Origin: Tubulanus polymorphus
Taxonomy: Eukaryota; Nemertea; Palaeonemertea; Tubulaniformes; Tubulanidae
Reading direction: 5' to 3'
Length of the DNA: 64,000 nt
Assembly (NCBI RefSeq): GCF_964204645.1
Contig: NC_134036.1
Span: forward strand, 5,221,600-5,285,599
Within the stretch, counting starts at the first letter, position 1. Every line of letters begins with the position of its first letter. This document shows, in pieces, positions 12,611 through 26,001 of the stretch. Made by a program: the position numbers and the translations under genes. The notes beneath the pieces are model-generated. The model did not search any database. It was not told the DNA's origin and worked only from the letters and a program-made list of their open reading frames with translations.

Positions 12611-15455
12611 CACTGCGACAGAATGAACGAAATTTCACGGAATCGTTTATTGGTCGCATCACGATCCGATTTCATCCAATCGGAAAATTCCCTCCGCCGA
12701 GTCGAAAATGTTTTGAATTAGACCGAAACGTAAAAAATAATAACGCAACAGAATAAATAAATTCAGGATTTTGGCAGTTATTCTGCACTTACATTGTTCG
12801 TTCATTACTATATGGTAAGAGTTCAAATAATCATTTAACCTCATACACTAAAAATCCCGAGTTTTACCCGAGCAAAATATGAATTATTTCCGATTCGATA
12901 AGTATTCTTTCAACATCATATACATATCATCAAATCGATTTCGTTCACGTATATCGCGGATTAATCTAAAAATAAAGACCACCGATATAAGACTAAAATG
13001 AGAATTTCTAATCAATATTGAATCTAGAACCTGATCGAAACCGTTGTTGATTTCATTCATGTTTAGAATACGAAATGTGAATCAACTGAATTTTATTGAA
13101 CATGGACCTCTGATATGAGACTAGTCGAGTATCGTAGAGGCCGCAAATTATCAGAACAGTCTATAGATATAAACGCCGACAATTCTACATGGTCAGAATA
13201 TTGTACGTTGAAGATTTCGCGTTGGAAAATACATATCCGTTCGAATTAGAATATCTGCATAGTTGATATTTTGTAGAGAATTCTATGCATTGCTTACGTG
13301 ATTAAAACAAGAAGAAAACTAGTTTTTGGAAATTGAATATTTTCCATCGACGAAATCAACGCATTTCACTAGATTCAAAGATAAAGGTGATAGGGCATAG
13401 CTTCGCCAGTATTTGAAATATGTTGCATATCTCAGCGTTTTATGGAAATCGAATCCAACCGAATAGAGACAGATATTGCAGCGTATCTATTGCAATGCAT
13501 ATTGCAGCAAGCCGCGTATATGAAATGCCTGGGAGCAGTTACTGTAAAAACGGTCGAAACATTTCTGTGCACGACAGCGGTTTTCAGTATATATCATGTA
13601 TATGTATCGATCAAATATATTCACGCTGATTTCGTGCGGCTCTTTAGAGAAACCAGCGAATAGTCCTATTGAATGAAGTAGACCCGAATCAGAATTTGTT
13701 ACCTTTCTGTGAATAGTCGATATCGTGTTTGTATCATGAAAGACCTTTCGGGATAGCTAAAACGATAATCCCCTGGTCGCGTGGAATTCGGTCGTGACCT
13801 TTCGATTTGATTCGATAAAATCTTATTTTCGTTTTGTTTCTAGGAGGAAAACCTTCGTGCGTCTTGTGTCAAAGTTTGATTAATGTGCCATTAGATTCGT
13901 AATTGCGTTCAGATGAAGACGAGCTTATTTGTTGGTAGAAAAAATTAGAATGTGCTATGTGTGGGGGTAGTACGAACTATAGGCCTTGTTTATGGGGTAC
14001 AAACTCGTGCAGCCTGTAGGTAAATAGATTGTGGTATACAATATTGACCTACAACGTGTTTGGTTAGACGCGAGCTTCATTGGCGAGATACAATTAAAAA
14101 CACCCGTGGTAACTTAAACCACAAGGAAATCTTAATGAGAAGGGACAAGAAAAGACAAATAAACGAATATTTTTTGGGGGTAGCAGCCAAGCCTCATTGA
14201 AGTGTAAGAAAACTCTATGAACGCACGAGAAACAAATTGTATCGTCACAATTATCTAGCTTGTGATGTACTGGTGCATTTTTTTGCTGGTTGCTGTTTAG
14301 CTAGCAAACACAAAATACCGAAATATAAGTGGAAACTTGATTGTCTGTGCATTCTTCCAAACAGTTTTTAAAGATTATCTGATCGAAAAATTGCGAAGGA
14401 CGATTTCATCATAAATGTTATTTAGTTAATATAGTTTCCCGAATCAAATTGCAATTTCCGATTAGGTCAACTATCGTGATATCATTTAGAAGTGACACGT
14501 TCCCCCAGTGCGCATATACGAAATAAGCTATACGTGAGTGTGCGATATCTAGTCAGACTGTTGTTGTACATTCATGAGGCGGGTTGTAACTGTTAATTCG
14601 GTAGGATGCACAACGTATTTGTGAAAGTTGAAATCATATTCGACTTTTTAAATTTATAAATGTACACGTCGCATATTCATTTAAAGTATTATCCGATTGT
14701 TATTCGATTAAAGCTAAATTTCGCGGGTTTCTTTGCTTAACGCAATTAAAATGCTAAATGATTTGTTGGACTTAATCGGTTCCGATGTCACCGAGGATTT
14801 TCCAAGGATTCTTTTGCGATTCTTCTTCGGATTTTGTGACATAACGGAAAGAAGCTGAAAAGTCTAATGAATAGTTCATCGACATTTTTCAGTGAGTTAG
14901 TTATATCGAAAAACATTGGAAATATAGTTATAAATCATAGGTTTAGTAAATGGCAGGAAATATTCCTTATTTGCATTTTATCGGTGAATAACAAATTCGT
15001 AAAAAATCGCGAAAAGAAATTATAATCAAAAGTAAATCTTTTGTTTGATTTTCCTTTAACTTCCGAGCATCTGTCATTTATCATAATTGTTCCGGTGTTA
15101 CTTACTGAGTCGCTGAAAATTCACCGACATAATATCTAGGCGTATTATTATTAATCAAAACAATTTAAGTACAGGAGCAGTCTGATTTCAAAAATGATGA
15201 CTTCTACGCACTAATAAGCAATATTGTAACCAGTGTTATAGAGATTACTAAAAGAAAGTGGTTTTTGCTGACGCGGCCTTATATTTCAATTTATGTGATT
15301 GCGTCGCCATCGATATTCAAGATATATTAGCAAAATATCAATAAAATTCTTACAGATTGTAAGGATAAGGTATAAGTGATAAGTGGGTTTTCATACGCTT
15401 TTACATAAAATATCCCAACTAGAAAATGAAATTGAAACATTGAAATATGACAATT
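12611..15455. other. Intergenic region between receptor genes 1 and 2
   Basis: No confident gene is seen. The 12660-13700 part resembles the DNA upstream of genes 2-4, including a conserved block at 13535-13610 (AGTTACTGTAAAAACGGTC followed by GGTTTTCAGTATATATCATG). The downstream plus-strand exon-like block found in the other units is absent here. The 14880-15200 part resembles the 3' flank of the other receptor units. Confidence 0.5.
13535..13610. promoter_or_regulatory. Conserved upstream block, copy 1
   Basis: This AGTTACTGTAAAAACGG block, followed by GGTTTTCAGTATATATCATG, recurs almost unchanged at 23046-23112, 32899-32966 and 42642-42712, always upstream of a receptor gene. Its conservation exceeds that of the surrounding non-coding DNA. 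GTATATAT could act as a TATA element for the plus-strand module, or the block could be a shared enhancer. Its function is inferred only. Confidence 0.35.
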
Positions 15456-18400
15456 TCATTTGTCTGTTCGATGTTGACTGTGTTTAATTTTTGCTCGAAC
15501 GGATTTCATATCGATGGTCAGTATTGTGTAAAGAAGGGGATTGAGGGACGAGTTGATCGGTAAGAAAAGAACCGCCAGCCAAGCCGCCACCTGATTCGGT
15601 ATTTCTACCCGTAATACCGCGCAAAACTGAACGATAATTAACGGTAGCCAGCAAAATAAATTACAAAGATTTATCACCAAACTCCGACGTGCCAAAACCA
15701 GTTCTGTAGGGTCAAATCTACCCGAACCAGATCTGCTTCCAGATACGAGTCTGTACATTTGCGCATAGGTTGCCATTATCGTAGCGAGTATGAATGTGTT
15801 GGATAATGAATAAATAACAAATGAATATTGCCAGGCATTGACATCGATTGAAATCAAATTCATAGGTAAACAAACTCCGGTTGTGCCGTAGAAATTGTCC
15901 CCAAAGTAAGGGATAGGTGTAAGAGGAAGCAAAGCAATAGCAAACAAAACAATCCAACATGTGCAACAAATAATGCACACATACCTCGGAGATTTAATGG
16001 GGTTTCTAGAAAATGGATCAACGATATTTGAGAATCTATGACGTGTCATTATGAGCAAAAACATTAATGATCCTTCACAAGAAATAGATACCACGACTCC
16101 AGCAAGACGGCAAAACGAACTGTCCGTCCATGATTCCGAATTGAGAAAGTAAATACCTTTAAAAACATAATCAGCTCCAGCGATCAGAAACAAATATATA
16201 GACATCATAAAATCACACACAGCGACATTAATGATGATGACGTCTGAAGATGGATTTGAAGGGGATAATCGAATCGCTGGAATGCGAAGAGAAATGACAA
16301 TTCCGTTAGCGATGAAACTGAATGAAGCTATGACCCATATGATAGCTCTGAGGGCTGTGTTGCCCATCAGATCAGAACAGGAGGAAAATTGATCAGCTTT
16401 GGGAAGGCATCGGTCAACATTCGGAGCCATGCAGCAAAATTTGTAAGCATCAGACTTTAAGGAGACTAATGATGTCAGATTGATGAAAACATTTCTATCG
16501 ACATAAATGACTTTGTAGTTGTCGGTTATATCCAGGACTTTTAGTGAAGTTAATCCAGAAAATGCGTATCGTGAAATATGATTGATTCTGTTACTGCTGA
16601 TATTCAACGACTGTAATGTAGATAAACCCCTGAACACATTCCTACCGAGCACTAACAACCTAAGTCCGTGAAAGTCGAGAATTTTTAATGACTCCAAATC
16701 TTTGAAGGTATCATCCTCTAGATGACGTAGTGGATTTTCAGTTATTAACAACTCCTTCAAGTTATACAAACCGGTGAATGTATCTGTAGATAATGATGTT
16801 ATGTTGTTATATGTAAGATCTAATGTATGTAGATTATGCAGGTTTGAGAAAGAGTTTGGTAAAATATCAGACAATTCATTGGAGGATATGTTGAGCATTT
16901 GCATGTAAATGTATGGAAAGAATGTCGCCATGTCCAGGATAATTTCGTTATTTGACAAAATCAATACTCGAGTTGATGCCGAGAAAAGGCCGGCAATATT
17001 TGTTAAACCAGAGTGTCCACAATCAATAAAATAACCCTGACAGTTACAGCCTCGAGGACACGTGGTGCTACAGAAAGCCTCGTCATCAATTGTATGCTTG
17101 CAATTCATGACACCATCGCAAACTTCAGTTTGAGGAATACAACGATTTTCCTGACCACATTTAAACATTCCCGGACATGAAAATCTCTCGCAGTTAAGTT
17201 CATCTTCTGAATTAGGACAATCTGAATGACCATCGCACACCTGTCTGATCGGTATACAGTACGATGCAGGACATTTTACAGTACCAGCTGGACATTCAAA
17301 TTCTTCACATCTCAATACGTGCTCAAGATTTCGACAAACTGGGAAACCATTCGTCATTCTCTCTAAAATACATCTGTTTCGTCTTGAATAACAATGAGGA
17401 GAATTGAAAGAACATCTTTGTTCATCAGATTCTGTACAGAGATTTGTGAAGTTAGTCGTACAGTTGTTTTCATCGTTGCACTGAACAGTAGGATTTACTG
17501 TAACGTTAGTAGTTGTTACTAATTCATCTTCTTCAAGGCTTCCACTACAATCCACGACACCATCCCGATACAAGTGAGAACTGATGCAATCTCCGCTGTT
17601 ACACAAGAACCCCTGACACAGTTGAGCAGGACATCCCATTTCATCAGAGCCGTCTTCACAATTAGTGAATCCATCACATCTGTTGGATACGCTGATACAT
17701 TGTCCACTGTTGCAGCGAAATTGCTTGGACAAACACGGGGGATGAATACAAGAGTTCTCATCAGAACTATCCACACAATCCTGTATGAAATCACAGAATC
17801 CACTGATTGATATAACGTGACCATCATTGCATTGAAACTGACTGTGTAAATTTATATCCGTACAATTAAGTTCATCGTCACCGTGTTGACAGTCGTGTTT
17901 AGTGTCACATACGCGATGGTCACTGATACATCTTTGATCGTTACATTTAAACTGCCACGATTTACAACCGCTTATAGAAGCTAACTCTTCATCAGTTACA
18001 TTGTATGAACACAAAACAGAATGCACTGTATCTGATTGATTATGCCAGGCTATCAATGCCCAATTAACTGATTGGTTATATGTTATTTCATTCCTGGTAA
18101 CAATTGGTTTTATTGTTCTCCAAAGGTTCCTAGAATCCTTACTTAGAATAGCGCCATATTGGTGCTGATATTGAAATCTGCTAATCAACTTTCCAACGTG
18201 ACTCAGATCCTGCATCTTCCCCATTCCACCACGGATGCTTTGACACATTTTTCTTGCACTTTTTACATCTGAGCTTTGATGTTTGTTCCAATCGGTCAAT
18301 ATCTGATAACATTTTCCAGCTATACCTAGCCAACCTATAATACAAGTTGAATTCATTAAAGAATTATTTAAAATGTGTGGTTTATTAGCTCGGAGTGTCT

Positions 18401-21400
18401 CATTATTTGTTGAATTGCTTTCTATTCCAGTTATATTTTTATTGATGTCGATTCTTTCTGTTTCGCAAATGAAACTCGTGTGAACCTCTTCGATTTCGCA
18501 GGGGAATCGAACCCAGTTCGCTGATCCTCGTGGATTATTCAGTATCATCGCTGTACACGGCATATTGACGTCGTTTATCGGTTGTTTCCTGAGAGGAGAT
18601 ATCAATCCTTGCATAACTTCTGGTATCGTGTCGTTATTTGTAGGTTCATACCACTCTGTGTAGCTCATTGGTTTTCCATCAGTCCACGTGTAATGACCAG
18701 TCCCAGGCTGAAAAGTTAACTACAGTCATTTAGCAATGTGTACAATTCACATTTACTGCGGTATGGCCTAAAATGAAATACTACCTGCAGTTTTAATCCA
18801 ATCATCATCATGAGCGCCTTCTGTGAATACGCTTCGTAGATCAGAGGTTTCATAGCGAATAACCTTTTAATGTTAATCACTTCCTGTTCTGAGTTGATAC
18901 TGAGTAGATGTCCCGCGTACTTCTGTTTACAATACAATTCAGCATTCTCCCAATTCAGTCGTCTATCTGTGATGTATTTTACGCATGAAATTCCCGAATC
19001 TAGGAATCCCGATTTGCATGTATTTTCAACCTGTTTTATTGGTAACTGCTGTTCTAGAACGTATTGTATGCGATATTTTGGTAGTCGGTCTATCACCTCA
19101 AACTGCATCCTACCCGAATGAAAGCTATAAAACGTAGTTCCCAGTTCAGCAAACGTATCACATAGTCTGATTACGTGTCTGGCACTGCGGCTCCGGTAAT
19201 ATACTTGCTGGATGAATGTGACGGAATCCAGTTTGTATACGGATTCCTTGATGCAGGACGTTTTGTCCATTGTCTTGATGACGAATCGGTAAAAGTAAAT
19301 TATTTCTGGCCATGTTGTCCACTGGAACACGATCGAGTATTGCAATGTAACAGTTGAAATTCCAGCTATTCCTGGATAATTCGGCGACTGCACGATTCCA
19401 CAGTCACCTTCACCTCGCCTTACCTCTCCTAAGATATCCTTCTTTAATGTTTGGCAGACACGCCGCAACTCAACAATGTACAGGGATCTAAAAAATAAGT
19501 CTGCCTTCCGGAATGTGACAGTGTGCAGTATGAGACTGCTATTGAGACGCTGAATACTGAGAGGCATGTCTGATCTACATTTTGCGATAATTACGTATGT
19601 CATAAAATCAGGCACGCACCCGCCAATTTCATATTCGTGCTGTGATATGACGTAAATTATGCGCAATGGAACTGCTCGGTTTTCTTGTGTAATCCTGAAA
19701 CAGCGTGACGTCTTTGGCACTGTCACTCGGTGTTCTCCTTCTCGTAGAGTATAACCGTCACAATCAGTCATACGAAACTTTAAACTTGCGTCCTTCATAT
19801 TGTGAACCATGTTCTTGGCTTGACAGTTATGAGTATAGCCTACTACAATGACCGGACCGCCCGATGTAATCAGACTGACGACTTTTCGTCGATAAACCCA
19901 TGTATCAGGACAATACGGACCGTATCGTCTAGCCGTGAAATTACCACCGTCATATATGTAAAATCCAGCATTTTCACAATTCGCGGACACCACCGTTAAT
20001 TCAAGTTCATGTTCATAGATCTCTACTTTCCATTTGAATTCGTGCATTATGACTCGATAATTCAATGTCCTCGACGCACATGGGAGCAGCATGGAATGTT
20101 GGAGGGAAGTTGGCAGGAAAACCATCCCTTCGTTGGGAATTATCTAAAGTATATTTAGGATAAGATTTTGGATAATTTAGTGATTTTGAGAGAAGGCCAC
20201 GCAAATAATCCCCTCGTTTCTCATCAGCGCTTTTTGGAAAAGTGACGAGGGAAGCAGGTCTTAATATTTACTTTTCGTATAAAAACAGAGAAATAAAAAG
20301 CTTTATTTCTAATTTCAAAAGTGACATATTCGTTTTTTTCCTATTCTCTACATCTACTTGGGACATTTTTGACGTAAACGACCTTGAATCAGGGCGTAAA
20401 GCCGAAGTAACAATTGAGTAGCGACCGTAAGACAAACACATATGTATAGGGGTATCTTGTTGTCCTTTGGGATGCACGGCGCAGTTTTTTACTTTTAAAA
20501 GAAATTAGAAACGAAAGCAGATTTCTGCATGCATGCGGAATGCGCATTTTCAAAGATTTTTGTCATTCGAAGATGACGCTCGCGGATAATGAGGCTGATG
20601 AGGCACGGGAGCTATATATTTTTGCGTGGCCTAAGAAATAATTGATTTCAGACATAGTCTGCGAACCCTAGACTTTGAATCTGAGGCCATCAATTATATG
20701 TCATTTTTGGGCCGCCTACCTTCATGTTATAAACTTTTGGGATTTTCGATTTCTTTCTGAAGTCTATTCTTTCTGAAGTCATTCAATGTTATACTCACCG
20801 GATTATAGCTGACGCGTACATCTTCTACCGAAAGCGATTCCATTTTATAGTCTACTTCTATACGAGATTTTGTTGATTCTTGTCCCGTCAGAACGCACAG
20901 TACGACGATAAAACCGTCAGATTTAACATTCAGCGATTCCAGGTAGTTGTAACCGAGTAAAATATCAGTTCCTACAACGCGTAACCCTTCTTGTTTATAT
21001 ACGCCAATGACGTCACCGGATGTGACGAGATCACGCGTCCAGTTAAAGACGACGTACTGTAACACCTGCACTGTGATAGACCAGCAGTGAAAGTGTTTTG
21101 ATCGGGATATTACGTGTAAACTGTTGTCATCGGGAATGAGCACTCCCGACTCGTTATAAGAGATCTGAATCAACGGATTAGAGACGTTCCAATCTGATAC
21201 TTTATACATCTGAACTAAAAGTATAATCGTTGTCTTCCATAGACCCGATGTAGATATCGAGAATTTGTTTGTTTTAGTATAAAACGATGCCGGCTGTTGT
21301 CCGCGTTGTCCACCTAGAAGCGCTATCGGCTCACTGTTGGTATTCCAGCCATCATAGATACGAAATCCCGCCGCTGGATCGAGACGCAGGAAATAAGGGA

Positions 21401-22034
21401 GTATACGGTCAAACTCAACGAAGGTCAAATTCATTGCAAAACCTTTAGGTATGTCGTTCCATTCGAAAAACACATGACATTGATAAAAAAGGAACATCGT
21501 GAATTTGTGTCCGGTCGATGTTTTTAAATCAGTCACTCCAAATCTCCATCTATCGCAGTCGTGACTGATTTTCAATCGGCTTCGTCTTTCATAACGATAT
21601 ATGATATAAACCCGACTACCTCGCGCATCGTGGATGTTACTCCTAAACATCAACGAGATCGGATCTTTACGACGCATTTCATGTTTTCCATCGCCGCAGA
21701 ATCTGTTATCAGACTCGTGGACGAGAAGGTAGTTATCACTACAGAATATTGACGGCTCGATGTCGTAGTAAACTTGGACGTGAAACGTTTCCGGTAAAGA
21801 GCTGTTGATGAACCAACGACATTCAACACCGCGCGTTAACGAAGGGTAATTCGGCGAAACGATGTAACCGGACATAGAATCTACGGGGTACCACGTGTTG
21901 TTACAAGACGAACTCACCGTCACAGACGATTCCTCGATAGAGTCGGCTCGATCAGCGCGCGCGATGCGAACTTGACAGACGATCAGCGACGTTATAAACA
22001 GCGCTCTCAGTCGCTGCTCCATACCGAACAACAT
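15456..22034 (-). CDS. Receptor gene 2: CUB / C-type lectin / LDLa / LRR 7TM receptor, GRL101-like
   Basis: Exons are 22034-20799, 20143-18785 and 18707-15456, all joined in phase 0. Intron 1 starts GTGAGT and intron 2 is 77 bases, giving about 1,948 residues. An earlier in-frame GTG extends the frame, but the ATG at 22034 matches the conserved MLFGMEQ start. The domain order equals gene 1: signal peptide, CUB modules, split CTLD, second CTLD-like domain, LDLa array, LRR and 7TM. TM3 ends TRHRF and TM7 has NPLLYT. Intron 1 is 655 bases against 96-230 in the paralogues, so it has gained several hundred bases. In exon 1 the gene is closest to gene 1, in the second CTLD-like domain to gene 3, and in the helix 4-5 region (PIPYFG) to gene 4. 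This points to sequence exchange among copies. Confidence 0.88.
20144..20798 (-). other. Expanded intron 1 of receptor gene 2
   Basis: The corresponding introns in genes 1, 3 and 4 are 113, 96 and 230 bases. The extra sequence contains an imperfect hairpin at about 20640-20697, with TAATTGATTTCAGAC at one side and TCTGAGGCCATCAATTA at the other. No coding motif is present. An insertion is likely, but no element family is recognised. Confidence 0.45.
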
Positions 22035-23045
22035 CACTGCGGTAGAATGAACGAAATTCTTGTCATCGTACACTGTCGGTTATTGGTCAGACCAAGATCC
22101 AACATCATCAAATCAGAAAATTCACTCCGCCGAGTCTGTAATTCTTCATATATTTTCAGTAAAAATACATTCGTTGTAAATTCAACCTCAAGAAAAAATA
22201 ACACAACCGAATGAAGATATTCTTGATTTTCGCAGTTTTTCTAGTTTTAGTTTGTTCATTCATTCATTCTATTTGTTGCGTTCATCTGGTCATCAAACCT
22301 CATGAACTCAAAACAACCGAGTTTTACCCGAACAGAAATATTCAAATCCGAATTTCCGATAAAATCTTCACTTAGAATAAATAGATACCGGCATATTATT
22401 TCTGCATGTTGATCGCGAACGTTATAAAAGTCAGATCATCGATATCAAATAAGAAATGAAATTGATTTTGTTTTTGTAAGCGTAATCATAAACAATTCGA
22501 ATCTATAACTGCGTATAGCCCTACAATAAATCTCATTGAACGAATATCTCTGAAATAAGGCTCATCGAGTTCCGTTGGGACAAAAGATTAGAAATTTCAA
22601 TTCGACGATTCTAACCATACACACTGTTTATGCATGTAGTAAATTAGCTCGAAGTGTGTCGCATATATTTTGGCGCATCTGAGTTCCGTAGATTTATCTC
22701 GAGTCTATTAGTTTGTTGTCTGAACAATCTTCAAACAACGACACTGAATTGTATTAGGATTTGATAGAGACTGACTGATCGGTATAGATTAAAGATTTTG
22801 CGTTGAAAAATATATTCAAATTTAAATACCTGCATAATTGATATTTCGCCTCAATGTTTGTCGAAATTAGTTTTGAGATGTCTCATCGACGAAATCGGCA
22901 CAATTCTCTGGATTTACAGCTAGGTTTATAGGTTATGAGCATGAAATATATTGCATATCTTAGCGTATTCTAGAATCGCGTGTAACCGAGAGAGATGCTG
23001 AATAGATTTCGCAGCAATGCGTGTATATTGTTAAACGCCTCGAGG

Positions 23046-23112
23046 CAGTTACTGTAAAAACGGTCTAAACATTTCTGTACACGACAGCGGTTTTCAGTAT
23101 ATATCATGTATA
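23046..23112. promoter_or_regulatory. Conserved upstream block, copy 2
   Basis: This is the same AGTTACTGTAAAAACGG and GGTTTTCAGTATATATCATG block as at 13535, here about 310 bases before the plus-strand exon-like block. A promoter role is inferred from its TATA-like core and position. Confidence 0.35.
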
Positions 23113-23421
23113 CCCGTGTGGATCAAATATATTCCGTTGATTTCGTGCTCTTTGGTCCTATTTGAAACAAGCATCTTAACTCTATCGCAATCGTTATTCA
23201 GATGATCGAACTAATTTATCTATAGGTGTCACGTAATTATAAATGACAACACTGCTTCTAAAGATTCTAAAGAGAATTTTAAATCTGCTAGGTTTTAGTG
23301 ATTGAAAATGTGATGGACATCTATTTATTATTTTTGGAGTAGATTCAGAAAAGACTAATATCACCAGGTATCTCAGCTATACCTAATAAAACATTGAATT
23401 ATTCGAACTTGTTTTTTTCAG

Positions 23422-23548
23422 ATCTGTCATTCCTCACGTTCTCGTAATCAGGAACTGATTTCTGTCAATACCGCGCGGACAATCAAACGAACACTTTTGA
23501 ATCCCGACGTTTCGAATTATTCCACGAGACTCCGCTCAGAAATTTCTG
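23422..23548 (+). other. Conserved exon-like block, copy 1 (plus strand)
   Basis: The 127-base block follows a polypyrimidine tract ending TTTTTTTCAG and ends before GTGGAT. Paralogous blocks at 33300, 43546 and 47981 keep the acceptor, and two of them have a GTGAGT donor. It is open in one frame here and at 33300, but that frame is stopped in the other two copies, so a 5'-UTR or non-coding exon is more likely than a coding one. Confidence 0.4.
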
Positions 23549-23672
23549 GTGGATAGATTTATTGTTGTTTGGTCCACTGGATATACACAGCCGATATTTT
23601 GACAGTAGGAAAAACGTGCTGAAATAAATGTGGAAATTCTTCAGCTGTTAGACATTTGGAAGTACTGGGGAA

Positions 23673-24035
23673 ATGAAAAACACCTCCATTGATTTTCCCC
23701 ATGTTACTAATCGATGCTTGACCTTGATTATTTTAATGATAATGACGTCACAGGGAGAGTCAAAACGCATCCAAGTTATTGAACCAAAAAGTGCCAATGA
23801 TACCATTACCATATATAACATAATAATTGAACATGTTACCTTACAGTGGTGTTGTGCACAAAGATTTCATTTGTATGCGTTATCGCTAAGTCCGCCAGGA
23901 AAAGGCTCCGACCCGAGTCTCCTTTATTGTAAAACCGGACTTCGTATTGGGGGAGACATTTTCTTTTTTCGCAGCGAAATTCCAGTAATTCCCGTGTACG
24001 CGCCAACTCAAAAACCGTTTGAGATAATTTCGTGA
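23673..24035 (+). CDS. Hypothetical small secreted protein of the plus-strand module
   Basis: The 120-residue frame starts MKNTSIDFP and has a hydrophobic stretch (CLTLIILMIM) followed by TSQGES, which could be a signal peptide. It lies about 125 bases after the exon-like block at 23422-23548. A possible acceptor, TTCTTCAG at 23637-23644, would define a 96-base intron. The paralogous frame at 33551 has a one-base deletion after about 34 codons, and the copy near 43809 keeps only a leader-like start. No domain is recognised. The lack of frame conservation argues for a pseudogene or an untranslated exon. Confidence 0.25.
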   Translation: MKNTSIDFPHVTNRCLTLIILMIMTSQGESKRIQVIEPKSANDTITIYNIIIEHVTLQWCCAQRFHLYALSLSPPGKGSDPSLLYCKTGLRIGGDIFFFRSEIPVIPVYAPTQKPFEIIS

Positions 24036-26001
24036 TATCTATTGAACCTGTTTTTGAGGAATTCTCCGAATCATGATGGCCGGTATATGACCTACTTTTT
24101 GAGGATACCGTGTCTTCATCTTTTAAATAATTTTTCTTCTTTCTTTTCATAAGATAAGTATCGACTAATGATATTCTGACATGTTGCATAATGACTGAAT
24201 GACTGCCATGTAAAATGTTCTTGATTATTTTTTATTCGTATTTTTATTTTCGTTGATTTTGCGAAGTCGCCGAAAAGTCAACGTATAAGGAATTGTAATC
24301 AAAAATAGTTATTTCCTATCGATTAATTAGACCTGTATTTTCAAGCGTGTGTCAAAGATTATCATTAGTTCGATCCATCATTAAATCATTCGCTGGAAAT
24401 TCTCCGAGAAAGCGATTGAATAATAGTTTTCTTGATGGCAAAATTTTTTCCGTAAAACATATTCATGGTTAGAAATGTTTTCTTTGAATTGCGTAGTCCC
24501 AGAAAACTCTACAGCCCTTTCGCTGTTTGTGCGATTGCAGCGCCCCGTACGTACCGTATTTTCAAAAAACCATATTTTTCTGATTGTTTTAAACTGAGCA
24601 TTTAGGTTTTGTATCTAAAATAAATATCAGAGCAATCTTCGATCGAAAGTCTTCACATAGCCCATAGGGCAGGATTGAGTGGGGAAAGGGCCAGGCTGGT
24701 AAATTTTCTATCGTTATATTTGAAATGCTTATTCCTTTCATTTTGAAATGCTTATTCCTTTCATAAATGTCACAATTTGGATGAATGAGAATCTTCATAA
24801 CATGATTATTACAATAATATCATAACTAAGACCGCAAAGAACTATTCATTATAATGGTTTTTGCAAAAAAACATGCTTTTCAGAAGCAATTTTATCAAAT
24901 TTCGTCTTTGTCTGACGATGTGCTTAGCCGACTAACGGCGCCTACTACCAGCCGCTGGCGCCATCTGTAGTTTAGAAGCGAGACAAAATGTCTCTCGTCT
25001 CACTGCGCGTTCACGCTAATAGTTTATAGGTGAATGACGTTTTACAAACGTCATATGCACAGCTGGTGTCACTCACATGACGTTACCAAAACGTCACGCG
25101 CAGCAAAAGGGATAGCAAATAGCTAACAATATGAGCGCAGTGCCCAGTTGCACGAATAAGACAAGCTCGAAATTCTTATTTTAAAATCTTACAATTTGTT
25201 GAACAGATTTTTGTTTACTCATTACAATTACGTGTTTTAAACATGTACGTTACAATCTACAACCAAAATAGGCAATAATTCTACATTAGAATAGGTATGA
25301 AAATAATAACAATTAGTGAATAACCAGCAGAACAGTTTAAGTTTCCGATAAAACACACTTTATATTCAGAATATTTAAAAAGCACTATGGGATTTTCTAT
25401 GATTTCATACAATAACAGCGTTCGAGATTTAAACTAATAGCTGTAATAGCTACAGGGGTATAGGTTAGTACCGTGGTAGAGTCTTTATGTAAGCATTACA
25501 TTTTAGTCTGTGCTGGTGTAGGATGGACATGTCTACTGAGGCAGGGTTTCCTAACGGGCCGAAGTCTCGCGATACCTTCATCTCAGCAAGAATCGGTTCG
25601 ATTTATCATTATGTTCAGGAGTTTACCACTGATCGGGGGACTCAACCCTTAAGTCATTCGCCGAATTCTCACATTTTCCAGAATTTTCGACGAAATCATA
25701 GAAAATAATACTTTCATCTCAATTTCATGAAATGATAATGCTGACGAATACACTCGTTAGAACTTTAACGCGCATCCCGTTTCCGTGTAGGAGAATGTAA
25801 GGAATCTGACCTATGATTGTTTGAATCTGTAGGAGTAACTGTCAGTTAGACCTGATAGTTGTAGCCCGGTTGCTATTTTATTTCTAGATACATGTATATC
25901 CATTTTAGATATTGACACTATATCGGTGTTTTAAAAATTATACTGAATTACCCCCGACCAAAAGGTGAAGTTGAAACGTCGTGCTGATACACTATTTATC
26001 T

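Larger units (their letters stand above)
22035..26001. other. Intergenic region between receptor genes 2 and 3
   Basis: It contains the receptor upstream flank (22035-23100), the conserved block at 23046-23112, the plus-strand module at 23422-24035 and the 3' flank of gene 3 (24240-25980). The 24900-25100 part has short CGT- and ACGTCA-rich sequence but no gene. The order matches the other units, so this is duplicated flanking DNA. Confidence 0.5.
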
